Positions 33,096-40,406 of a DNA stretch of 55,858 nt are shown piece by piece. The DNA lies in IMG/VR virus record IMGVR_UViG_3300021364_000027, positions 1 through 55,858 of that record; one strand, given 5' to 3'. The position numbers and the translations under genes are program-made. The first letter of the stretch is position 1; every line of letters begins with the position of its first letter. The DNA comes from a virus. The notes under the pieces were generated by a model that did no database searches, was not told where the DNA came from, and was given only the letters and a program-made list of their open reading frames with translations.

Positions 33096-34097
33096 ATGAA
33101 TATTTATAGTACAAATGAATGGGATCCACTAAAGAAGGTTTGTGTCGGAGTTGCTGACTATTGTCGCATTCCTGAAATGGACGAAAGTCTACGTGTTATT
33201 AATTACGCAGACAGACAGGATGTAAGTGATGTAAAGGCTGGTCTATATCCTGATCAAGTTGTAGAAGAATCAAACGAAGATCTTGAAACTTTTGTAAAGT
33301 TTTTAGAAGGTGAAGGTGTAGAAGTTGTAAGACCAAAACGTACACCAGAAGTTGAATACTATAACTACTGCCCACGTGATACTGTATTTGTTCATGGCAA
33401 CAGAGCTTTTGCTGCGCCAATGGCACTAGCAGCAAGAGAAACAGAATGGCGCCATCTACTGCCTGGTGTTGCTCCTATCGAAATAGGGCACCGCATAGAC
33501 AGAACAGGATTGTATGACGAATCCTGTGTCGGAGATCCGGATCGCCTTGCCCTCACTGAAGTAGCACCATGCTTTGACGCTGCTAATGCAATTAGAGCTA
33601 ACGACGATATTTTGTATTTGGTAAGCAATAGTGGCAACAAAGCAGGTGCTGCTTATTTAAGCACATGGATAAACAAACCTGAAAATAATTTTTCTGAGCC
33701 AGGCAACATACGTGTTCATAGATTAGAAAATGTCTATAGTTATATGCACATTGACAGCACTATTGCGTTCTTACGTGAAGGATTACTACTTGCTAATCCA
33801 AGCAGAATTAAAAGTATGGATGTATTACCTGCGCCGTTCAACACATGGGATGTAATTTGGGCACCTGATCCTGTAGATGCTGGACACTATCCTGGACTAT
33901 GTAATAGCAGTATATGGACTTGGAATGTAAACCTGTTTAGTGTTAATCCTAATCTTGTTGTGTTAGAAGAACATCAAGAACCAACTCGTAAAGCACTAGA
34001 AGCACACGGTATTGAATGTGCTATGCTACCACTGCGTCATGCTAGAACACTAGGTGGTTGTTTTCATTGTTGCACGTTAGACCTTGTAAGAGGCTAA
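33096..34097 (+). CDS. Amidinotransferase (arginine:glycine amidinotransferase-like)
   Basis: A 333-residue member of the guanidino-group modifying superfamily. CFDAAN holds the catalytic Asp161, MHIDST the His218, and GGCFHCCT the nucleophile, most likely Cys325. The N-terminal EWDPLKKVCVG and the YCPRDTVFVHGN segment match arginine:glycine and inosamine-phosphate amidinotransferases, which move an amidino group from arginine to an amine. In streptomycin-type clusters the acceptor is an aminosugar or aminocyclitol, so a guanidinylated sugar is conceivable here. It is a single-gene plus-strand insert. Confidence 0.85.
   Translation: MNIYSTNEWDPLKKVCVGVADYCRIPEMDESLRVINYADRQDVSDVKAGLYPDQVVEESNEDLETFVKFLEGEGVEVVRPKRTPEVEYYNYCPRDTVFVHGNRAFAAPMALAARETEWRHLLPGVAPIEIGHRIDRTGLYDESCVGDPDRLALTEVAPCFDAANAIRANDDILYLVSNSGNKAGAAYLSTWINKPENNFSEPGNIRVHRLENVYSYMHIDSTIAFLREGLLLANPSRIKSMDVLPAPFNTWDVIWAPDPVDAGHYPGLCNSSIWTWNVNLFSVNPNLVVLEEHQEPTRKALEAHGIECAMLPLRHARTLGGCFHCCTLDLVRG
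33101..33108 (-). promoter_or_regulatory. Consensus T4 late promoter octamer for 33076
   Basis: An exact TATAAATA on the minus strand, placed inside the first codons of the amidinotransferase gene, with a 24-base leader before the ATG at 33076. The leader contains AAGG as a weak Shine-Dalgarno sequence. Confidence 0.6.
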
Positions 34098-34850
34098 TAA
34101 TGCGTCAGCAGTTTGTCGATGGAAATCTACTCCGTCATGCATACAATCTCTAGCTTCCATATTACCAGCAGTGGGATTTATATATTGCATATCAACGCTT
34201 AGTAAAAAATCTAATTCTTCGTCCCAACTAAAGTTTATAACAGGCACGCCTAAATTTTGCCAAACTAAATTAAAACTTTCAATACTTGCACATACAGATT
34301 TTTTAAGTTCTCCCATATCTTGAATGTATCTTTTGACCCACCATTTTCCGTCATGTGTTGATGTTTCGCTCATATCTAGCCAACGAATACCTTCATCTTC
34401 TTCAAATCCAAATTGCTTTCTTGTAATCTGTGGCCACTGTGCTACTACTAATTTAGGCAAAGGTAAATTATTTGCTTTCCATAAAAGACTGTTAAATTGT
34501 AAAACTTCAGGACTACTGGCTTGTTTAGCTATATTAAACAAATCAAGTTGCAACTCATTTGCTAACATAGTACACCAAATATCCTCAGTGTTTAACCCAA
34601 CACCTTCTGTATAACTACATCCAGTTGCAAGTAAAAAAGGTTTTGAAATATCTTCTATTTCTTTAGTTCTATATCCTAAGCTATTAAAACTATATTCAAT
34701 TGTTTCATTAAGGTATTTCCAGTCTTTTGGCATTTTTTTACAATTCTTTTTATATTCATCTTCGTCGTCAGTTGAGAAAAAATCCATGCTTTTATTAGCT
34801 GATTGCCAATCAACCAGTAAAGGACTATTTTTTTTAAAAAAGAGTGCCAT
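34077..34850 (-). CDS. SGNH/GDSL hydrolase-like protein
   Basis: A 257-residue protein with LLATGCSYTEGVGL, giving the probable nucleophile Ser, FNIAKQASS, and a C-terminal MHDGVDFH that could supply the Asp-His pair. It is more distant from the copies at 30494 and 32357, and this Asp-His pair is less standard. The start at 34850 is preferred over ATGs 7 to 17 codons upstream because GGAG stands eight bases before it. The 3' end overlaps the convergent amidinotransferase gene by 21 bases. Confidence 0.58.
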   Translation of the reverse strand: MALFFKKNSPLLVDWQSANKSMDFFSTDDEDEYKKNCKKMPKDWKYLNETIEYSFNSLGYRTKEIEDISKPFLLATGCSYTEGVGLNTEDIWCTMLANELQLDLFNIAKQASSPEVLQFNSLLWKANNLPLPKLVVAQWPQITRKQFGFEEDEGIRWLDMSETSTHDGKWWVKRYIQDMGELKKSVCASIESFNLVWQNLGVPVINFSWDEELDFLLSVDMQYINPTAGNMEARDCMHDGVDFHRQTADALLASYKV

Positions 34851-34863
34851 AAAAATTACTCCA

Positions 34864-34871
34864 AATAAATA
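34864..34871 (+). promoter_or_regulatory. Late-type promoter octamer, plus strand
   Basis: AATAAATA, one base from TATAAATA, with a 31-base leader to the GTG at 34903. GGAG at 34894-34897, five bases before the GTG, is a normal Shine-Dalgarno sequence. Confidence 0.5.
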
Positions 34872-34879
34872 ACTACGCA

Positions 34880-34887
34880 TATTTAAA
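34880..34887 (-). promoter_or_regulatory. Late-type promoter octamer, minus strand
   Basis: TTTAAATA on the minus strand, one base from TATAAATA, with a leader containing GGAG (34862-34859) before the ATG at 34850. Confidence 0.5.
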
Positions 34888-34902
34888 AACATCGGAGTCA
34901 TA

Positions 34903-36255
34903 GTGTCTTATAACTGGTTTAACTGTCTTTACTTCAGCCCAAGAAATAAATTTTTACCTGAGCTAATAATGCAAGACGGTAATAGAGCACCATTGCGACA
35001 AATAAGCAAAATAGAAATGCTTATGGATATTACCAAAGAAAGTTTTGTTGGTAAATTTAAAGAACCATTAATAATTTACAATGGCACTCATAACATTCCT
35101 AATTTAGACAAACTTTTTATAAGTGATAAACACACTGAAATTTTACAAACACAGCGTGTTCATTTTTTCTTTATGGAAGTGCTTACACACTATATTCCTA
35201 ATCCGTGGGGTAAACTGGAACCACATATTCTTAAAATTGACAACGAGCCTGAAAAGTTAAACAAAATTCGCTGCTACGAACTTGATACTTTAAACAAATG
35301 GGCAAAAGAAAAAAATATAGACTTGTATGTTTACTGTACAGATCATAGAAGTTGGGAGTATTATCAAAATCTATATCCTAACATAAAATTAAGAAGCATG
35401 GATTTATTTGTAAGTTGGTATAGTAGCAGATTTGAATTGCAAGAAGAATATAACAGGAGCGGTATGCTTCCAGGCGACATATATCCTATCATCGATTACA
35501 AAAAAATTAGGAAAAAGTTTTTTAGCGGAGCATGGAGATATGATCCAAGTAGACATTTTATAACAGCATTTCTTGCCAGCGAAGGATTAACTGAAAATAA
35601 CGAAATTAGTTTTTATCATAAATCAAGCAACGCAGACATGATTGCAAATATGTGGTTTGATTGGAATAAATTTGCAGCCAAACATCCTGCAATGAGTCAA
35701 GCATTGTTAAAAGGCAATGAATTACTACAACCGCAACTTCCCTTGAGTTTTGAGGTTAAAAATCCTTTGTCGTGCGACTTAAAACAAGGCGATCCAGATT
35801 ATAATACACCAGGAATGTATAATAGACGCAGAACTCAAGATCCAGCTAAAACCTACGATCGTGTGTTTTGTGCAATTATAAACGAAAGTAGAGTCACACA
35901 ACCATGGCCAAATGTTAGTGAAAAAACATTGAATGCTATGAAAAGTTTTAGGCCTTTTGTAATGGTTGCTGCACCACACACATTAAGGTATTTGAAAGAA
36001 ATGGGCTACAAAACCTTTAGCGATTTTTGGCCAGAAGATTATGACGATATCGAATGCACAAGTGACAGATTAGTTGAAGTATGCAATACTATAAAATATA
36101 TCGATTCATTTAGTATCGAAGATTGTAGGAAAATTTACAAAAAATTAATTCCAAGATTAATGCATAACTATAATGTTTTACAAAAAAACTACAAATGGTT
36201 TGATGAATACAACTTAAAATTAGATTCCCAAAGTTCATTGGCCCAATATGTATGA
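34903..36255 (+). CDS. Glycosyltransferase-like protein, LNNR-related
   Basis: A 450-residue protein, GTG start with a good Shine-Dalgarno sequence. It is the longest and most divergent relative of the LNNR family. The C-terminal half has FCAIINESRVTQPW, NVSEKTLNAMKSFRPFVMV and TLRYLKEMGYKTFSDFWPEDYDD, equivalent to the SEK..KP and LGFKTF...DESYD motifs, but LNNRxHxHR is replaced by WRYDPSRHF. The N-terminal half looks like a second Rossmann-type domain (DLYVYCTDHRSWEYY). It overlaps the convergent SGNH gene by 67 bases, the longest such overlap in the window. Confidence 0.48.
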   Translation: MSYNWFNCLYFSPRNKFLPELIMQDGNRAPLRQISKIEMLMDITKESFVGKFKEPLIIYNGTHNIPNLDKLFISDKHTEILQTQRVHFFFMEVLTHYIPNPWGKLEPHILKIDNEPEKLNKIRCYELDTLNKWAKEKNIDLYVYCTDHRSWEYYQNLYPNIKLRSMDLFVSWYSSRFELQEEYNRSGMLPGDIYPIIDYKKIRKKFFSGAWRYDPSRHFITAFLASEGLTENNEISFYHKSSNADMIANMWFDWNKFAAKHPAMSQALLKGNELLQPQLPLSFEVKNPLSCDLKQGDPDYNTPGMYNRRRTQDPAKTYDRVFCAIINESRVTQPWPNVSEKTLNAMKSFRPFVMVAAPHTLRYLKEMGYKTFSDFWPEDYDDIECTSDRLVEVCNTIKYIDSFSIEDCRKIYKKLIPRLMHNYNVLQKNYKWFDEYNLKLDSQSSLAQYV

Positions 36256-36947
36256 GCAGGCAATCGGTGATGCCAATACATTTGCCCTTCGACACTGTGT
36301 CCTTGATTTAAACAGTTTTCAAAGAAACTAAAATTTTCATCATCCCAATATAAAAAATTATCTTTGTCAATTTTATCGGCATAGTATTTGTATCTTTTGG
36401 AATTTTCACATGCTTGAAAACTATTCCTAAATGTATAACTAAAATTATGTGCTTTGAAAAAACTTTGTAATTCAATTATATTCATATACCTGTTTACTTG
36501 CCATTGTATAGGATTAATAAAAAGATGCTCACTCAGTGCATCTAAATTTTTGCGTATAGCAACTGGAGCCCAATCAGGATAATGCTGTGGATGTAAGTGT
36601 AAAACTTTTTTATCTGGTGTATAAGGAATAAATTTGTTTAAATTATATCTGTTTCTATCCCAATGATCATAAAAATATTCAGTACGTTCAGCACCTGTCC
36701 AGTTAATAAAAAAATGTGTTGTTTTTGCTTTTTCAAGATTATCTAATATCCAAAGCAATGTTGTTCTTTTGATGTAATCATTGCTACCACCGGGCATTGC
36801 AATGTTTGTATACTTCCAACCAAGTTTCTTTGCTATTTGAGCTGAATAGCAATTTTCTCTATTGTAATTGCCTTCACCTATACCGCTGCCTTCAATTTCA
36901 CTACCAGCAGTATGGCTACATCCATTGATAAACAAATGATCAATCAT
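36189..36947 (-). CDS. SGNH/GDSL hydrolase-like protein
   Basis: A 252-residue protein with LFINGCSHTAGSE (probable nucleophile in GCSH), NIAMPGGSND (block II/III-like) and LPAHTYWANEL, whose His could be the catalytic base. Its Asp-His spacing is not canonical, so catalysis is less certain than for 30494 and 32357. It is the last gene of the operon that starts at 45270 and overlaps the class C radical-SAM gene upstream by eight bases. Confidence 0.58.
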   Translation of the reverse strand: MIDHLFINGCSHTAGSEIEGSGIGEGNYNRENCYSAQIAKKLGWKYTNIAMPGGSNDYIKRTTLLWILDNLEKAKTTHFFINWTGAERTEYFYDHWDRNRYNLNKFIPYTPDKKVLHLHPQHYPDWAPVAIRKNLDALSEHLFINPIQWQVNRYMNIIELQSFFKAHNFSYTFRNSFQACENSKRYKYYADKIDKDNFLYWDDENFSFFENCLNQGHSVEGQMYWHHRLPAHTYWANELWESNFKLYSSNHL

Positions 36948-37908
36948 TTACAGGTTCCTTTGGGATAATTATATCAGTTCCACAATGACAGTGTTGTTTA
37001 CTACATATAACTGGTTGCAAATCAAATGTCAAGTCTTTATCTAATATATTTCCGTGATTATTACCTACACCACAACTTGCACTACTGATATCGCCACGTG
37101 GATTGATAAAAAGTGCATCGTCTACAAAACACTTCCAACCAGCAAAAAAGTTTTGTCGTGCAGCAATAATTTTATTGCTGTTTACAGGTTCTATACCTGT
37201 GTCATAATGTGCATTACTAATTGCTTTGTTTTGTCTATACGGTTTTGGAATAGTTTGCACACTTTCAAATTGTGCTTGTTCTAAAAATTCTACTTTTGCA
37301 GGATCTTTGTATTCCCATGGTCCTGCATTCACACTCATTTCATCAAACAGTGGCGTCCATTCTAAGTTGTAATTTGGCACTTCTTTGCGCACACGTTCAC
37401 CAAACTCTTTTACTTCCCAAAAACGTTCTTCGTGCATCAGCATCTTTGTGCAAAGATAATCAACTTTGTCGCATAAAAATTGTGCATTTTCAATATAACG
37501 ATCTTTTTTGCTAAACTCTACATGAAAACTTGCAACAATGTCATCAAACAAATGATAGTGCTGTTCCCAATAACGCAAAGGTCTTGATAGATTTGTGTTA
37601 ACAGCAACAGTAAGGCTATCACCTAATTCCTCTTTCAAGTATTCAGTAAGCGGTATAAAGTTTTCCCAGTGTGTGGGTTCTCCTCCGCTGTAGAATATTT
37701 TGAAATACTTGTAGCCTCTGTCTTGATATTGTTGGAATATATTCCTTACATTTTGTTTGTAAGTATCAAGTGCTCCGTTGTTGCGATTGTCTCCTGCCCA
37801 GTTTCCTGGATTGCAATAGCTGCACTGGAAGTTGCAAAAGTTATTCACTTGCCATGTGATAGTAGCATACGGTTCTGCCATTGGTGTGATTTTAAGTAAG
37901 TTAGACAT
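36940..37908 (-). CDS. Radical-SAM enzyme, class C
   Basis: A 322-residue protein with Cys25-x3-Cys29-x2-Cys32 (CNFQCSYC), SGGEPTHW (GGEP 75-78), FAGWKCFVD and a terminal CSKQHCHCGTD. The ending matches CAYKECTCGSD at 2024 residue for residue in its cysteines. It follows a class A gene with an eight-base overlap, so an A-then-C order appears here a third time, without the C' partner. Confidence 0.9.
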   Translation of the reverse strand: MSNLLKITPMAEPYATITWQVNNFCNFQCSYCNPGNWAGDNRNNGALDTYKQNVRNIFQQYQDRGYKYFKIFYSGGEPTHWENFIPLTEYLKEELGDSLTVAVNTNLSRPLRYWEQHYHLFDDIVASFHVEFSKKDRYIENAQFLCDKVDYLCTKMLMHEERFWEVKEFGERVRKEVPNYNLEWTPLFDEMSVNAGPWEYKDPAKVEFLEQAQFESVQTIPKPYRQNKAISNAHYDTGIEPVNSNKIIAARQNFFAGWKCFVDDALFINPRGDISSASCGVGNNHGNILDKDLTFDLQPVICSKQHCHCGTDIIIPKEPVND

Positions 37909-39184
37909 ATTCTCTTAGCCACTCCAACTCTGGAAACGTTGCCCAAAAATCTTCTTTGCGATGTTGATCCAATCCGTGATTCTTTTCAAAGAACTGTTTT
38001 AGTTTTACAGTATCAAGTTCGCCTGTGTTCATAAACTGTATAACACTGTCAATTTTTCCTAATACATCTTTTACAACATCAGGCTTTGTGGCAATACGAT
38101 CTTTGATTTTGTCATATGCCCATGCTTTGTAATCAATATATTTACTGCGTAATTCTATTTTGAAATCATTGGGTATACTATCCAGTCTCATAAAGTCAGG
38201 ATCTGTAAGCATGTTCAATCTACAGTTTTCGATATCTACTAATCCACGCTCTACCCAGTCCTGATGAAAGTCTGGCCAGTTCCAGGCATTGTATAAACTA
38301 ATAGTAGGTGTAAGTTCAAAGTGTATGTTGGGCAATTCTTCAAGCATTTCTTGTCTATTGCGCTCTACAGTTTCCCAGTGTGTTCCGTGTCGCATAAACT
38401 CTGCTCTTGCACCCATTGCATCTAAACTTGCACTTACTTGAATATCAGAAAATTCTTTCCAGTAGTCAATGATGCTTTTTTGCTTGAATCTTAAATTACT
38501 GAAGTTTGTGGTATAGCGTAATCTTACATCTGTTTTACCAGTTTCAATCCAATGATCCAAAATCTTATAGTGTTCGTTTGTAATCAGTGGCTCGCCACCT
38601 GCCCAGTATACTTCTTCAACATCAGGCAAGTATTGCTGCAATTCATCCCAAAAGTTTTTGTGCTTTGCAACGTTAACAATAATGCTGCCGTTGTTTTTCA
38701 GTATGTTTGCTACTTCGTGTTTGCCGTATAGTTCACCGTGTTCTTGTGCATGTAAACTGCTCAACTCAGGTCCGCATGTTCTACACTTCATATTGCAGAT
38801 ATTGCTGAAACGTATGTCCATGTATGCCATGCGCATTTCGTCAATGCTGCCATCAGCATTTGTTTTTTCTACCAAATCAAAATGCTTATCACCAAACCAC
38901 TGATTGTGATTTTTGCGCAATGTCCAAATGTAAGTGCTGTCTTCAAGTTCATAGCAACGTCTACAGCAATCCAGTTTTTCGCCTTTTAGCATAGCAAGAC
39001 GTAGTTCTCGATACTTGTCGCTGTTCCATACTTCTGCAATGGTGTTTTCTTTAACATTGCCAAACGGTTGATCACTGTCTGCAATACAGCAAGGCATAGC
39101 TCTACCATCAGGCCAGGCGTGCATGTGTATCCAAGGAAGGATACAGAACGCCTTATTCTTTTTTAATAGATGTTCTTTATCCAT
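37901..39184 (-). CDS. Radical-SAM enzyme, class A
   Basis: A 427-residue protein with the clearest N-terminal SPASM-like module in the window: Cys14 in AFCILPWIHMHAWPDG, Cys32-Cys33, GNVKENTIAEVWNS, LRLAMLKGE, and Cys74-x2-Cys77. The core has Cys130-x3-Cys134-x2-Cys137 (CNMKCRTC), WAGGEPLI, and a tail ATFPELEWLREYV. It is closely related to the next gene upstream (FSNICNxKCRTCGxE in both), so the pair probably arose by tandem duplication. Confidence 0.92.
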   Translation of the reverse strand: MDKEHLLKKNKAFCILPWIHMHAWPDGRAMPCCIADSDQPFGNVKENTIAEVWNSDKYRELRLAMLKGEKLDCCRRCYELEDSTYIWTLRKNHNQWFGDKHFDLVEKTNADGSIDEMRMAYMDIRFSNICNMKCRTCGPELSSLHAQEHGELYGKHEVANILKNNGSIIVNVAKHKNFWDELQQYLPDVEEVYWAGGEPLITNEHYKILDHWIETGKTDVRLRYTTNFSNLRFKQKSIIDYWKEFSDIQVSASLDAMGARAEFMRHGTHWETVERNRQEMLEELPNIHFELTPTISLYNAWNWPDFHQDWVERGLVDIENCRLNMLTDPDFMRLDSIPNDFKIELRSKYIDYKAWAYDKIKDRIATKPDVVKDVLGKIDSVIQFMNTGELDTVKLKQFFEKNHGLDQHRKEDFWATFPELEWLREYV

Positions 39185-40406
39185 TCATTAATCCTGCAAG
39201 TTCTGGAAATACTTCAACAAAATTCTCATTGCGAATTTTATCACGTCTACTAGTATTATGTATAAACTCTTTGCCGTGTTCATCCCAAGTATGAGCACTG
39301 GTTGCAAAACGCATTGCATTTTCTACATGCTGCACACACCAATATTCGTCTTTGATTTGATTGATTAGTTTTAACAATCCCAGTGTGCCTTTTTCTTTTT
39401 CTTCTGGTGGCAAATTTTGCGCACTGTAAAAACTTGGATTCAACAAATGATAAATGCTGATATAATCGTGTTTGCGGAGTAAATCTTGGTCAATCATGTA
39501 TGTGAAAAAATCACCCAGTGTGACATAATTCAAGTTGCTTAATACACAGTTGAATTGATAATCAATAAAGTCTACATCTCTAATTGTGCGTAGATTGTTT
39601 TCAACTGTAAACCATTTTGTGCCGTTGCGTATGTATTCAGCTTTTTCGCCATAATGGTCCAAACTTGCACTGACTTCTACACCTTTGAAATTGCTCCACA
39701 TATCAAGTATATCATACTTTTTGTATTTAAAGTTGCTCATGTTTGTGTTGTAGCGTAATGTTATATCTTTACAGCTACCATTAGCAATCATTTCTTCAAG
39801 TATTGTATAATGTTCATCTGTGATCAGTGGCTCGCCACCTGCAAAGTATGCAAGTTCAATATTAGGTATTTGTTCAAGAACTTGATCCAACAACTTGCCG
39901 CTTTCGTCAGCATGTTGCACTACCCTAAATCCAGGAGGTGGAGCATCATGTTCTTTGTGTTCTTGTCCCCATTTGCTTGAAAATTCACTGCCGCAGGTTC
40001 TGCATTTGAAATTGCAAATGTTGCTGAAACGTATGTCGTAATAAGCCATTGTAAATTTATCAAGGCTACCGTCTTGGTTTGTAAAAGGCACTAGATCATC
40101 GTATTTGTCAGCAAACTTTTCAATGCTGTATTTTCTAAAACTGTATGGTGAACTTTCCTCATGTTTGTAGCAAAATTCACAGGCTTCATTTTTCCTTCCA
40201 GCAAGCATATCTAAACGTAATTGTTTCATACGCTCAACATTAAATGCTTGTTCCAGTGTGGTATCTTTTACGTTAGCAAAAGGTTCAACATAGTCGCTGC
40301 TACAACAAGGATATACATCTCCTTTTGGCGTCACATTCAAGTGTAGCCAAGGAAACATACAAAAAGTTTTACTGCTTTTTAAATGATCATCCTTAGAATG
40401 TTTCAT
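39177..40406 (-). CDS. Radical-SAM enzyme, class A
   Basis: A 409-residue protein read from the ATG at 40406, which has AAGGA five bases upstream; an ATG ten codons earlier lacks this. Cys16, Cys34-Cys35 and Cys76-x2-Cys79 form the N-terminal module. Cys131-x3-Cys135-x2-Cys138 (CNFKCRTC) and FAGGEPLI mark the core, and the tail is EVFPELAGLMNG. It is a paralogue of the gene at 37901 and overlaps it by eight bases. Confidence 0.92.
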   Translation of the reverse strand: MKHSKDDHLKSSKTFCMFPWLHLNVTPKGDVYPCCSSDYVEPFANVKDTTLEQAFNVERMKQLRLDMLAGRKNEACEFCYKHEESSPYSFRKYSIEKFADKYDDLVPFTNQDGSLDKFTMAYYDIRFSNICNFKCRTCGSEFSSKWGQEHKEHDAPPPGFRVVQHADESGKLLDQVLEQIPNIELAYFAGGEPLITDEHYTILEEMIANGSCKDITLRYNTNMSNFKYKKYDILDMWSNFKGVEVSASLDHYGEKAEYIRNGTKWFTVENNLRTIRDVDFIDYQFNCVLSNLNYVTLGDFFTYMIDQDLLRKHDYISIYHLLNPSFYSAQNLPPEEKEKGTLGLLKLINQIKDEYWCVQHVENAMRFATSAHTWDEHGKEFIHNTSRRDKIRNENFVEVFPELAGLMNG

